DNA from: Sipunculus nudus
Taxonomy: Eukaryota; Annelida; Sipuncula; Golfingiida; Sipunculidae
DNA: 64,000 nucleotides
Direction: 5' to 3'
Assembly: GCA_026874595.1 (NCBI GenBank)
Contig: CM049319.1
Location: 60,146,917 to 60,210,916, forward strand
In this document: in pieces, positions 38,301 through 53,300 of the stretch
Layout: each line of letters begins with the position of its first letter
Position numbering within the stretch: position 1 is the stretch's first letter
Translations under genes and position numbers: made by a program
Notes under the pieces: generated by a model
Databases searched by the model: none
What the model was told of the DNA's origin: nothing
The model's input: the letters and a program-made list of their open reading frames with translations, nothing else

Positions 38301-41300
38301 AGCCTGGGGGCTTTTTCGGGTATAAAAAATAATTTTGAAAAATTTATTTAAAATAAATAAATAATTTATAAATTATTTAAAAAATTCAATTTTGAGAATG
38401 CCCAGGGCGCTTATTACATCAATTAGGGTAATTATGAGAGTGTTTAAATTAGGGGGCTGGTGATCAAAATTGTGCACCTTCAGATACTTTCCTTTTAAAT
38501 ATCTCACTTGTATATCATAATTATATAAATATATTTTAAGCTTAGTGCCACAAGTCAGAATTTTTTTTCTCTATCCAACGATATAGATAATATCCAGGTA
38601 ATAAAAAATGAGGTCCCTGGTTAATATACACCTGTAACACCAACAAGTTGTTACTATACACCTGTATCACCAATGATGTCAACCATCCTATTATTACCTT
38701 TGCCATGCAGGTGGCTTTCTTACTATAAATTCACCATTTTCGATGAAAAAATGATCCCATACCTTATCTGTGTAGTTTTTATAGTCACTTGGCCCGTTAA
38801 TACCACAGCATTTTCTCTGAAAACGCAAAAACAGTACTGTTAGACTTACACTTTATACACAAATAAATATTGTAAGGATCACCCTTATGAATGTTGATCA
38901 TCATTAACAACAGCATAAAATGCCTGTCATATATCTTGATACCTATGACCACATAAAAAAAAGCAATCTAAGGGATTTCTGAAAGTCAGAAAATTCCCAG
39001 GGAGTCTGAGTAAAATATTAAATTTTCTAATTCTGGAACAAAATTTTATTAAAGCCAGCTATGCACATGCGTTATCTGTAGAGTTTATGACTATCTGGCC
39101 TACTATTACTATCTGGCTTACTATGACTATCTGGCTTACTATGATTTTCTGGCTTTCTAATATACTGTACCTAATGCATTCAAAGAAAGGTTTGCATAAT
39201 GCCTGTGATGTGTATTGCTTGTTCATCTACAAGTTTTTTGTTAACATGCAGACAAACATTACTGAAGGTGGCTGGTTGCAAATGTGCCAGAGTTGAAAAG
39301 TCACAAGTTAAAAATGTTTACAGACTCTTCTGAAATGCTGCCAGATGTCCCTTTTGAATGTGTTCCAATTATCTTTTTGGTTCCCCGTATTATAAATATG
39401 TAGATATAATCAAAACAAACAGCCAATGCATGATTGGATTAGCATTTCCTGGGTTACATTTATGAAAGGTTTGAGGGATAATCTTTAGTTAACATATGTC
39501 AGATAAAAGAATAGGCCCCTTTAACAAATATGTACAAACTTTTGAGCAACTCACTATACTTCTGTGACATTTCTATATTACTTATTCTAAATCTCAATCA
39601 ATTATGCTTTGAAGGTAATCTGTTCCTATAAACCTGTGGCCTGTAGGGTCTGGTACATTATAAACTTATTACAACCTTGTAATGACCAACTGACCTTGAG
39701 TTCCACATACTGAATGGCAGTGGCAAAGGCATCACTCCCATTGTAATCTTTCTTCAGCTTCTCCACTGCCTCATTGGTCAAGGTGCTTTCCACCTGTTTA
39801 ACATAGTGAAGCCAATGTCATTACTCACACCTTATTAATCACAGAGATCATAATTATTCATTAAATAATGAATTCATAGTTATCAAATATTCCACTTGGC
39901 ATGATGGAAAAATTAATGGAAAAGGTAGAATATCATAAATGTTAGACAAAGCAGCTTATCAATAATACATTCTCTTATGATTATTTAGCTGCATGGTTAA
40001 TACAGTCAAGTGGTCAAATGCTTGGCCTCCTCTGCTTGTGACCCCCGTTTGATTCCCATGGATATGAGAGTAGGTTGTAGTGGCCTGTCGAGAGTTTGTG
40101 GTTCCCTCCAGGTCCTCCTGTTTCCTCTACCCCTACAGATTACTGAACCTTACTATCAGAGTTATGGAGAGTGCCTCACATTAAATCAATTTAAAACAAG
40201 CAAATTTGTGGAATTTATGTCCCTCACTTCCGCCTCTTGATTTTAGCTTCCTGTAATCTTCATTGCCTTGTCCATGTTTTAGTTTATATTTTCCCCTGAA
40301 GATGTCTCCAAATGCCATAGTGCTTGTGTTTTAGTTTTCATTGTACCCTGAAGACGTCTCCACGTGTCATAATCTTGGTTGTGAATTGGGAACAAAATGG
40401 AAATTTTTTGTTTGTTTTTCAGCTAGTGATAATAAATTTATAGACAGAGACTCTAAAACCAATCCCAACCAAGATATGCATGAGAGGAATCACTAACCAT
40501 AATTTGAATGAAATTGGATAATATTTAGGAAAGTTACTGTAGATTAAGATAATATTTTGGGCTTAAAATTTCTTGGTTTTTGTACACGATGCATATCGTG
40601 GGGTATTTGAATTTGTGGAAAGACAATGAAAATTTGAGGAAAATGTGCTTATTAATATCTCTGTGTGCACAAGGAAGACGAGACGCAGGTAGTGCACAGG
40701 TGGCTGGGATTTAATACTTATCACACGGTGCGCCTGTACCACGGTTACTCGAGTCAATGTTGAACAGACAAGCTCTGACCGACCCGGGCCTTACAGTCTT
40801 TGTCAAAGAATTAATCAGCCGTGACTGCCAAGTACCAGCCGATACATCGGCTGTTGTTGTTGTATGTCCGATACATCGGCTATTAGTCATAACACCAGAT
40901 CACACCACGTTCACAGAAAACGTAAACCATCACTTGATCGGAGGAAAAATGAAATGGACCATCCACTTGAAGGTTTTTAACTTTTTTTTTTTAATCTAGG
41001 CTGTAGTCACATGTGGCGCCTGTTAATATCAGACAGGGCAGTGAGATGAGACAATGTTCATTCGGCATTCATCATGTCAACTTTTGGAGATTGCAAAGAA
41101 ATAATTTGCAAACTATATATATATATACATACATTACTATCAGTAATATTCGGAAGAATGACCCCCTGTCCTATTTATGGCTCACTGTTATAGACGCAAC
41201 TGTAGTCGTAATAATAAGTGCTCTTTCGCATCCCACGGTAATGCAAATGAACTTACATGGCCCATGTCTTTAAAGCCAACAGGTAGCGCAAGTTTTGTTT

Positions 41301-44300
41301 GATCTCTATTACAAGATGGTTGAAAAAGCAGGTTACAAAAAAAGCCGTGCCACGGTAGCTGTGATAACGAACATTGGAACTTGTGTACTGTTCATGTCAT
41401 GTCAGATCTACCGCTTTGCGCAACAGAATGGTGGTATTTTTCTTGAATATTTCAATATATTTATATTTTTTATTGAAAAATTCAGCCAGTGGAAATAACT
41501 TTATATATATATGTGAAGTCTACCATCAGCTGCTGTTAAGATATATCCTCTGACCTTGTGTTTTTTTATCGTTGGAATCATGAAAGATTACCTTGATCCA
41601 TGAAAACCACGAAAATAAAATCCCAACTAATATTTCTGAATCTATAGTATCACACGGAAACAAATTTCTGACAAATGGACAGACAGAAAGAGTAACAGAC
41701 AAACCCAAATTAATGTCCCCTGTCCCACAAAAGTGGGGAACAATAGAATAAATGAGTTCATGAGGTTTGTCAATACATGAGGACTTACTCTGTCTCTGAA
41801 GATAATTGCCAGAACTCCTGCAGCAATCTCACCAGCCATGACAAGGATCAGGAAGAACATGTACTGTCAACAGAAAATATGTTACATCATCATGTACTGT
41901 CAACAGAAAATATGTTACATCATCATGTATTGTCAACAGAAAATATGTAGCATCATCATGTACTGTCAACAGAAAATATGTAACATCAACATGTACTGTC
42001 AACAGAAAATATGCAGCATCAACATGTACTGTCAACAGAAAATATGTAACATCAAAATGTACTGTCAACAGAAAATATGCAACATCAACATGTACTGTCA
42101 ACAGAAAATATGTTATATCATCATGTACTGTCAACAGAAAATATGTTACATCATCATGTACTGTCAACAGAAAATATGTAGCATCATCATGTACTGTCAA
42201 CAGAAAATATGTAGCATCATCATGTACTGTCAACAGAAAATATGTAATATCAACATGTACTGTCAACAGAAAATATGTAACATCAACATGTACTGTCAAC
42301 AGAAATATGTAACATCAACATGTACTGTCAACAGAAAATATGCAACATCAACATGTACTGTCAACAGAAAATATGATGCATCAACATGTACTGTCAACAG
42401 AGAATATGTTACATCAACATGTACTGTCAACAGAAAATATGTAGCATCAACATGTATTGTCAACAGAAAATATGTAACATCAAAATGTACTGTCAACAGA
42501 AAATATGTAACATCAAAATGTACTGTCAACAGAAAATATGTAGCATCAACATGTACTGTCAACAGAAAATATGTAACATCAACATGTACTGTCAATAGAA
42601 AATATGTAACATCAAAATGTACTGTCAACAGAAAATATGTAGCATCAACATGTACTGTCAACAGAAAATATGTAACATCAACATGTACTGTCAACAGAAA
42701 ATATGTAACATCAAAATGTATTGTCAACAGAAAATATGTAACATCAACATGTACTGTCAACAGAAAATATGTAATGTCAAAACTAACTGTCCACAGAAAA
42801 CATGTTATGTCAACCATGTACTTTAAACAGAAAACAGGTAATGTCAACCTTGTCAATAGAAAACATGCAATGTCAACATACTGTCAACAGGAAACACGGA
42901 ATGTCAACATTTACTGTCAACAGAAAACATGGAATGTCAACTTGTACTGTCAACATGAATTATTTAATTGCAACATGTACTGTCAACAGGAAACACGGAA
43001 TTTCAACATGTACTGTCAACAGAAAACATGAAATGTCAACTTGTACTATCAACAGGAAACACGGAATGTCAACATGTACTGTCAACAGAAAACATGGAAT
43101 GTCAACTTGTACTGTCAACATGAATTATTTAATTGCAACATGTACTGTCAACAGGAAACACGGAATTTCAACATGTACTGTCAACAGAAAACATGAAATG
43201 TCAACTTGTACTATCAACAGGAAACATGGAATGTCAAAATGTACTGTCAACAGAAAACATGTAATGCCAATATGTCCTGTCAACTACACCTTTGTACTGT
43301 CAACATGTACTATAAAAAAAAAAAAATTTGAGCTGTCAAAAGGAAACATGTCAACTTTTGCTGTCTGCTATAAATGTTGACTGTACACTGAAAACATGCT
43401 GTCAAAATGTAATGTCAGATACAAAGCTGTACTGTCAATTAATATATGTGATGTCAACCTGTGTGGCTAACAACAAACTTATACTCTTAATAGAAAATAT
43501 ATTATATCAACATATACTTGAAACAAAAAACAGGTAATTTCAATAATTAATGTCAATCACAAATTTGTGATTTCAACAGAAAATATTTAATGTCAACATG
43601 TACTGTTACTGGAAAATAGGTAATGTCAACATGTAATGAGTATTGTACACACCTGTCAAAAAGAGGGTTAACAGGTACATATAAAAAATATCCACAAAAC
43701 CATGTGAACTCAATATAAACATTCTCCTAAAGATTAAAGATTGCAAATCCTGCTGCCATATATTCACAATAAGATATGTGGTCATACAAGTTTTTAAGAT
43801 GATAAGTAACAAATATTTCACAGGGCTCAAATATTTACCATATAATACCTGGTATGACTTGTAAACAATCATTTCTGTTCAGCTTATTCATCCCCTGACC
43901 CCTCCAATCCTTTACAGGAGAGGCTATCCAGCTAATGTTTGCTTCAGATCCTAAAGTATTGAAATGCTCGGCAGAGCCAACAGATCTATGAAAATATAAT
44001 GCTCTAATTTAACATTACTTATATTACTGTTTCATAATTCCAGTATTACAAACAAACTGTTTCCATAAATAGGCCAGGAGCAAGCGAGCAGTCATATCGT
44101 GTACTGATTGATTTGCTTAATTCAAGGGGCTATCTTAAATTTCAAATGTTCCACAACTTTAAGCCCCATATTTTATGATATTTCAAGTCCTGAACTCACC
44201 AGTCCGAGGCAGAATTTGCTCTCCCTGATGGCACCGCAGCATCCGACCATTCCCACCAGGAATACAAACGCTCCGAGACCGATGAGAACGTAGGCTGCAT

Positions 44301-47300
44301 ACTCCAGGTAGCGGTCGGAGCTGCTAATGGTCACGACCTCTAGGTACCGGATGATCGTCGGGTCTACCCTCAGCCAAATCCCAACTCCCAAGATAGCTGC
44401 ACCTGACAGCTGTACAAAAAAACACCATGAATTTATTTATTTTAAATTGGCCTAACCATGAACTTTTTGTGACCTTATTTTGCATATTCATTCAATGAAT
44501 AATCATGAGCAGAGCAGTTGCAAGCAACCAATCAAGTTACCGATGACTATGTAATCAGTCAATTACATAAAAACAGCAAAATGTTAATTCTTCGGATGAC
44601 TCTCCCAAACAAACCACATGTATTTGGTAGTGTTTACCAGTACCCCTGTCCACATATTTTTTATACAAAGCTGACAGTATAAAAAGTTTTAGACCAAAGG
44701 CTGCAGGAGCTATTCTGCCAGCTGCAGACTGAATTATAATTTCTTCTTTGCACTGAATTTGTGTGAGACAATCTAAAATATGGCAAAAAATATGGCTGAT
44801 GATGTCAGACACTGTGACATCATTTGAGAATAACCTTTATGACATTTCTTGTGTCTTATAAACAGCTCCTGCAAAATAAGGCAAGGAAAGCCTTCTGTGA
44901 AGAAGGGTTTTTGGGGCTCACTGGCATAATAAGATCAAAGGGGCAGAGTGTAAGGGCTGTGGTGGTTTGCTCAATCAGTAAGACAGGCTTCAAATGGTAC
45001 AATTTTCTACCATTTTATGCAATATCATAGAGAAGTATATATGTGTAAGAAATTGTAGCCTGTGAGAGTACACATGACAAATTTCTGTTGCATCAAGAAA
45101 TCATAGCCAACTAGAAATATGCTCAGAAGAGCACAGACCTCCATCAAGGCAGCTCATTATCTCCATATGGCATTGTCAGAAATGCAACATTTTTTCTTAC
45201 AAAAACAGCTTCCATGCTGTATGTGTTGATTAACTGACTCCTTTCAGGTAAATGGCACATCCATGTTGAGTGATGTCATTGTCCTCTGTGCCAACACGTC
45301 TGTTATGTCGAGACTCACACTCCAAAGATGGCCATATATCATCACTCGCTAAAAATATATGCCATTAAACCTAATACAAGACCAGAGCACATTCAAGGGT
45401 AATTTATGCATAGATCACACCCAAAATTTAATCAATTGTTCCTTGTATTATGGTGGAGCTATCGTGAAAATTTCATCAAAATCTGTTCCATATCATTTTT
45501 AGAAATGCTGCTCACAGACATACAAACATACAGAAAAACTAAAGCCACTTAAAACATAACCCCACCACTTAGGAAAGGTAATCATAGAAAAATCACAGGA
45601 AAAGACAGCACCATGTGAAACCTGCTTAATACAATAAATTTGTATATAAGCTAAACTATGCATAAGAAGGATTCCAAACATACACCTGTTGATGTTTATA
45701 TCTGATGTGAAATGTTATTATAAGTTACAACTGATAAGATTTAATGACAATGTCCACAGCAGTGACACCTGGTTGATGCATGTTATGGCCACAGAAAATC
45801 GAAGTTTTGGGTTTTATCAAAAGCTCTAATATGACAGTATATAGAAAATTATAAAACAGTCTTAAACAAGGGACCTAGCTCAGCTGACGTTAACCTTGAA
45901 GGTAAAAATCTAAAATAATATCAAATGGAGATAAAGTGTAAGAGGAAGAGGTAATAAAGGCCATGGTTGGTTTATATGATTGGTTTGTATTGATGAGCAA
46001 GAAATTGTTGCAAAAAATATTTTGTGACCTGACCATGTGTTTCCTAATGTTGAAACTAAAGCATGTGAGCAGTTTGTGAACAAATGATCTGTACTATTAC
46101 CATGATCATTAGTTGGTTTTTTTATTAACTGTTGACATTTCAGTAGTTTACACATTTGTTCAATTGAATCTATTTTTTTGTATAATATATATTAATAAAT
46201 TTATATGTATTTTTTTTTATGAAATGTATACAGTTGAAATAGAGCTAATATACAACATAAAACAGGGCAAACAAAGCCTGATCTCAAATTCTGCTGAGGC
46301 AGGAAAATAATGAACAAATGTTTGTATTAAATCCTCATTTTTTTATCACATCAATTATTTTCTAATTTAAGTTTATATTTCTATACATTTCCAATTTAAC
46401 ATATATATCTGAATATAAAAGTTGATTCATAATTCTCAAATGCATCATCATAATCTCAATCTTTTCAGATAACACCACATCATGCATCCAAATGTTTATT
46501 TATTTTTTACCACAAAAATATATCTTTTAAATCTGCAAAACAATAAATATCTAAAAATAATACTTGATTTAGATTTCACAAATTTTAATTGTGTCTTTAT
46601 TTATCCATAATGTGCTTCATATTTTATAATAATTTAAGCATACTAATGGGTTCAATAATATTTGTAAAAATCATTTAAAAGAAAATTGATTTCTTTAAAA
46701 ATGCTACATTACACAACATTGCATCTTCTTGATTACACCTTGAATTATTTTTTCATGGAAAGTTTTTGCATATCGGAGGGGAAACAGCATTACAATTAAG
46801 GAGATACAGTGAAAACAATAACAACTAGAATACGGGTAGTCGACAAGCGACTACGTGTATCCGCCTAAATCAGAGTGGAACGGGTGAAGTGAGGCATGAA
46901 TTAAGTGGCAAGGGGAAATAGAGTGAAGTGTTGCATATTAGCATGGATGTCTGCAGCCAAATTGTGTATGAAGGTTGCCCCCCCACCAGAAAGCCGTCCC
47001 AGTTGTATACATATGCAAAATTTAAGGCAGATAAGTCAAACCACTACATGTATATGAGTGATTTTAGCCCGTGGCAGACAATCAGATGGATGCTGAGCAA
47101 AAATGGTTGCAGGTGACGGCACCAGTTTTGCGTATGATAAAGAGCTATGTGAGAACTATACACATGCAAAACTTTGGCCCAATCGGTCAAACGGTTCCCA
47201 AGATATGAGCTTGGATGTCTGCTGCATAAACTAGAATGCAGGTGGCTCCACCTGTCATAAAATCAAGAGAGCTGTCAGGGATGTATAAACCTGCAAAATT

Positions 47301-50300
47301 TTAGCCAGATATGTCAAACCACTGCCGAGATATGAGTGATTTTATCCCAGGGCAGACAAACAGACAGGAGCTGTGCAAAAATGGCTGCAGGTGGCGCCAC
47401 CAGTTTTGCTTATGTTATAAAGCTCTCCAAGGGCTACATTTGTGCAAAAAAATTTTCCTGATCGGCCAAACGGTTCCCGAGATATGAGCTTGGATGTTTG
47501 CAGCGTAAACGTGAATGTAGGTGGCGCCATCTGTCATAAAATCAGAAAAGCTATCCAGGATGTATACGCATGCCAAATTTCAGGTGAATTAGTCAAGTCA
47601 CTGCAGAGATATGAGTGATTTTAACCCAAGGCAGACAAACAGATGGACACTGTGCAAACATGGTTGCAGGTGGCGCCACCATTTTTTGTGTATGTTATAA
47701 AGCTCTCCAAGGGCTACATTTGTGCAAAAAAATTTTCCTGATCGGTCAAACGGTTCCCAAGATATGAGCTTGGATGTCTGCAGCGTAAACGTGAATGTAG
47801 GTGGCGCCACCAGTCGAAAAAATCAGAAAAGCTATCCAGGATGTATACGCATGCCAAATTTCAGGTGAATTAGTCAAGTCACTGCAGAGATATGAGTGAT
47901 TTTAACCCAAGGCAGACAAACAGATGGACACTGTGCAAACATGGTTGCAGGTGGCGCCACCATTTTTTGTGTATGTTATAAAGCTCTCCAAGGGCTACAT
48001 TTGTGCAAAAAAATTTTCCTGATCGGTCAAACGGTTCCCGAGATATGAGATTGGATGTCTGCAGCGTAAACGTGAATGTAGGTGGCGCCACCTGTCACAA
48101 AATCAGAAAAGCTATCCAGGATGTATACGCATGCCAATTTTTAGGTGAATTAGTCAAGTCACTGCAGAGATATGAGTGATTTTAACCCAAGGCAGATGAA
48201 CAGATGGACACTGTGCAAACATGGTTGCAGGTGGCGCCACCATTTTTTGTGTATGTTATAAAGCTCTCCAAGGGCTACATTTGTGCAAAAAAATTTTCCT
48301 GATCGGTCAAACGGTTCCCGAGATATGTGGGTTTATGTGTGGAAACAGACGCACAAACGGACGCAGAGCGCAGAGGAAAGGTCAGAGGTCAAAACAAAAT
48401 CGGGGCGCAGCAGTTCACATGTGACCCGAACATAATCCCGGGTTTCGTAAAATTCCACCCAGCGGTTACGGAGGAGTTCTCCGGAAACCTACGCGGCGGC
48501 GGCGGCATGCAGCTGAAAACATAGTATCCGCAAAACTCTGTTTTGGCGGATACAATTAGTGCATAACTCTTGGTGGGTTGGGTTTGCGGGGGGGGGGGGG
48601 GGGGGGGGGGTGATTGGGGTGGTGACATGAGAATAACTGTACACCTGTCACAGCAGGGGATCTCCCCCAGTGACTGTAACAAATCAGAAACCCTGGCATA
48701 GCTGACTTCCAGTGACCTGGAGTGGGACCCTGCATCTGTAATCAAAGCAAGTGACTACAGGAAAAAAAATCAATAACTAGCTTAATTTTCAAGCTTTTAT
48801 TTTTCAAATTTCAGATTAAGACAAACTAAATATTTATGTTTACATGCTGTGAAAGTTAAATCAATGGTGCTTACAGGAAAAAAACATGCCATGGTCAAAG
48901 TTGGGCAAAATTTAAGGTACTGATTTTTTTTTATGCTAATAACTTAAAAAATTTACAAAATTCAGATCTAATTTTCGGTAAACAATTGAATCTTAATTAA
49001 ACATAGTTATATACTTGAGAAAATAGACTCTAATTTCAAATTTTTCATGTTAAGTGAGTTATTATTTTTCCTGATTTTTTACAAAGTCCATTATGTTTGG
49101 GCCCATAACTTAAAGAATTTATACTTTACAGACTTAATTTCTTGCATGTACATAGGAACTATATAGAGGAATATTTATGGTAAATATGAGGAAAAACAGA
49201 TGAGTGGTTTTGATATTAGGCAGTCCTGAAGTGTGAAAATAGGATTTTAATAAAAAATTGAGGTTTTTCCTTAATTTCTCAAAGGAACGAAGTCGCAAAG
49301 ACCCAGTTTTCGGCTTGGTAGGAGATCTTGGGGACATCTAACATTATGCTGAATTTTGGATTCCTAGGTCTTATGGTTTCAAAACGTGCCACATCTACGG
49401 ACAGACGGACGGACGGACGGACAGACGGACGGACAACGGACAATGGACCACGACTATAGCTCAGATGACTTATAGTCAGCTGAGCTAAAAAAATGAACAA
49501 TTTACAAATGCCGTTTAAGATGGCTTAGGTCTTTGTAGTCAGCAGGGGTTTTATTTCTTGAAATATCTCCTAAGGTTCTCAATGAATTTCACTGAAATTT
49601 TATTGAACAAATTCAGTTTTTCTTTAACACAGGACCATGGGCCAATATAGACCACATACATATATATTCCTCTTTTAAAATGAAATATATGGAATACTTG
49701 AAAACTGAGTGTAAAACTCTGAGAACGGTAAAATTTAACCTGGTAAATTGTGATTACATCACAAGCTAGGAGTAAAACCTCAGCCTAATTAACTATAGTG
49801 AAAACAGCATAAAACTTGGGGAATAAAACATCAGAACCCCGTCGGGAAAACATAAACTGACTCTCTCAGGACAACCAATGGACTATTTCTGAGATCACAT
49901 CACGGAAAATGCAAGTGTGCTGAGAGTATGACATGAATTATTCATCGAAATGATGCGGATTACCAGCCATGTTATGTCTTGGCAACCATTAAAGTATATG
50001 ATGACAGTGGTGAAAAAGTCTGTCAGGCAATATACGTTTATTGATTCAGCCAAGAATACAGTAGCCCTGGAGAAAGTGTGTCATGTGACAACAACCATGT
50101 GGGAACCCACATAACTCCGAAACGGTCCTAAAAAGGTTGAAACAGGTGCCAGTGTAATGTTTCACAAACTAATCAATACATATAATAACATCCACTTTCC
50201 CTAAATCCATAAAGATGAAAACAGTACGTATACAGAAATACACCTTGTGTTAAATATATATGCAAGTAATAAATGGATAAACTCATTGTTATATATATAA

Positions 50301-53300
50301 ATAACAGTAATAAAACTCAAACAGTTATCAATTAAACAAGAAAGGTTGATCTGCGGAACAATTCCATTTTGTCCCCTGCCTTTCATGGAAGTAGCTGCAG
50401 CACAGCTTTTAAATACCTGTGGTAAATTCTCGAGACACTTCTTAATGGACTGATGACAATGTACAATCAGTAACAAGCAGTAATGCCCATGTGACCTTGA
50501 AAACCTTGGCAAAATCATCCATGTTCGAACCTAACCTAGCCATTCATGAGATGCATCAATGACTGGAGTATAGTAACTGCCTCAAATTCTTTTAAAGTTA
50601 TTGTGCTAAATAATTTTAACATTATTGTGTCTGTGTCCTTGAAAAATGTGTCAAGGTCATCCATATTCATGAATGGTGTGAGTATGGTGACTCTATGTAA
50701 ATCTGTTGTCATGTGAAAATGCTAACATCATATAAGCATGATCACATCTTTGACCTTGAGAAATGTGTTAAGGTCAACCATATTCAAACCTGTTCTTCAT
50801 GTGGTACAACAATGAAGTATGGTAACTGTATATCAAAATGTTTTCAAGTTATTATGCTTTCATCACAAATTTGGACAGACAATCAGCATTGCAGCAACTG
50901 ATGGCTAGATACAATAAATCTTTGAGACAAGAACAAATTGCTCATGGGTCATGAAGCTCAGCTTGCAACCCTAGCTAAAAGTTCCTGTATCTAGCGCAAT
51001 ATGCAACCATGCCAGGGATATAAATAAAATAACATTCAAATAACCACTGATCCTTATTCACTGATAAAAAGTTTCATGTCTGATGGAGCTAGAGATAACA
51101 CTGAATTTCCTTTCCTTGTAAAAAACAAGGGACCTATGGGTCACGGCGCTCAGCTGTTATATATGATAAAAAAATATGATTTAGAAATGATTCACATGCT
51201 GGTTTTGTGTGGAAATAAATATAAGCTGTATTATGAGTTGTTGTTGTTTAGCTTATGTATGATTTTGATAGTATCTTTGGAGACAGGAAAGAGGATTGAT
51301 TTCATTTATTTTATTAACAAATGGATTACTATTGTCACACAGATTTTGACTTGGCCATATAACTTATAAGCAGAACATATAATCTAAGAATTTAACTATT
51401 TATTAAAAAAATTACAAATATTGTCCCAAATATAATTTTTATTAAAAATGATAAGGGAATCTTATGATTTTTAAAAATGAAATATAACTGAAATGATTAT
51501 TAAAATAATATATATTAAAATAATATTAAAGAATATATTCATGAATGCATTCATGAATACATTTTGAAAGTATTTGCACTGGTATTCATATACTTTCATT
51601 TTTACCTGAATTCCCATTCTTTATGCAAGAAATTTTATAATGGATTATATATTCATATTTGTATTTAAATACAATTGCAAATAATTCACACCATGTCTGG
51701 TATTTATTCAGTTTTCACCAAACAATGATGTTGAGAATCCAGAATATACAAAATTAACACATTTAAATAATGATCATAAGTACCTGGTTTTATGGCTTTT
51801 ATTTATATTTAAAAAAAATAAATGTAATATATTCATTTTGGACTAATTTCACATCAATGTACACACTAGACACAGTAGGAATCTAGATTAATATTATCAA
51901 CTGCATCTTTGTCTATCATTAATTTCCTTCATATGATCCCAAATCATTAGTAATGAATAATATGATTTACTTTTTTATCATTAAAATTGAACTGAAAAAT
52001 ACCATAGGTGACTGCATGATGTTATTTGGAATACATGACATTCTATCCATTGATACAAGATTCTTATATCATCAGTAACTGCAAGTTAATTTCCTGTTAT
52101 TATAAACTAACAATAACCTTTTCTATTTTTCTTTAATTTGTTATTAAAAACCAATAAAAATTTATTAATTTATTGTTTATTGTTATGTTGTTGGTTAAAA
52201 CTACTAGATGAGTTGGGTTGGACACCTGGATCAACTGTGGCTGGCCATAAGCTGCCTGGCTGCCCCAGTGTATGCCTTGCCCAAAGCGTGCATAATTTGC
52301 TGAAAGTTCAACAAGGTCAACATACAGGTGACTCAAGAGGGGCTGGAGAGGGCCAAGGTCTGACATGGTCTCATAGAAACATTAACAAAAGCTACAATTT
52401 TTGGCCAATTTCTTTCAGCTTTCTAAACTAAAAAACTGAAATCCTTATGTGTGCATGACATGAAAATTATATCAACAGTGCTCACAGGAAACAAACGTGC
52501 CATGGTCAAAGTTGAGCAAAATTTAAGGTACTAATTTTATATTTATACTAATAACTTATAAAATTTGAAAAATTCAGAACTAATTTTGGGTATTCAATTG
52601 AATCTTGATTAAATAATGACAAAAAAATCTGTAGCTTCAGCAATCTCCTTGTTAAGGAAGTAAATATATTTCTTGATTTTTTACAAAGTGCATTATGTTT
52701 GGGCCCATAACTTAAAACAATTACTGACATCATTTCTGGCATGTGCATAGAGAATGTATAGAAAAATATGTATATTATATATGATTAAAGTCAGATCAGT
52801 GGTTTTATTATTAGGCAGTCTTGAAGTGTAACAATGGGTTTTTAATGGAAAAATGAAGTTTTTCATTAATATCTCAAAGGTATTAAGTCCTAGTGACCAA
52901 ATTCTTGGCATGGTAGGGGATTTTGAAGACATCTAATTGTATGCCAAATTTTAGGAACTGAGAGCTTAAGCTGGGGAGCTGAGCTCTTGCAAACTGCATA
53001 ACACTAGCTTGATGAAATCAATATGTTACATGGTGTTTGAAACGTTGAATAAAATCTACAGTTTTTGATCAACTGGTTTCAAATTTTTGGTGTTAACAGA
53101 CAAAATGCTAACAAAAACATGCTGAGAAAATTAAATCCACAGTACTTACAGGGAAAAAAACATGCCATGGTCAAAGTTTGGCAAAATTTAAGGTACCAAT
53201 TTTTATTTTTGTTAATATTTTAAAAAATTTAAAAGATTTTGATCTAATTTTGGGTATACAATTTAATTTTGATTAATTAAAGTTATATTACTGGAAAAAA

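Larger units (their letters stand above)
45865..49491 (+). mobile_element. Element A6, interrupted by B1
   Basis: The 5' end reads AACAAGGGACC, then TAGCTCAGCTGAC, which is a perfect 13-bp inverse complement of GTCAGCTGAGCTA in the 3' hairpin (49457-49487). Its left body (45950-46740) resembles 13200-13960 and 58500-58800, and its right body (48850-49390) matches the 3' block of A3 and A4, with (ACGG)n at 49396-49432. A B element lies between the halves. The 5' end lacks the ATGGGTCACGGCG segment seen in other copies. Confidence 0.65.

Noticed and set aside
40757-40999. 80-codon ORF near two CCGATACATCGGCT copies
   Set aside because: No recognisable domain, intronic on the wrong strand, and low supporting evidence.
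41838-43031. 397-codon plus-strand ORF of MYCQQKICNIN repeats, and 156/186-codon minus ORFs
   Set aside because: Direct translation of the 33-bp array; open in several frames on both strands only because the unit length is divisible by three.
41857-43310. CRISPR-like array
   Set aside because: Head-to-tail units with no unique spacers, in an animal intron; it is a satellite.
47342-48091. Three near-identical 62-70 codon ORFs (MAPPTFTFTLQTS...)
   Set aside because: They are copies of one frame in the 280-bp unit of B1, without conservation beyond the DNA repeat.
46980-48550. GGTGGCGCCACC sites as CTCF sites
   Set aside because: They lack the AGGGGGC core; the palindrome is better explained as part of the B repeat unit.
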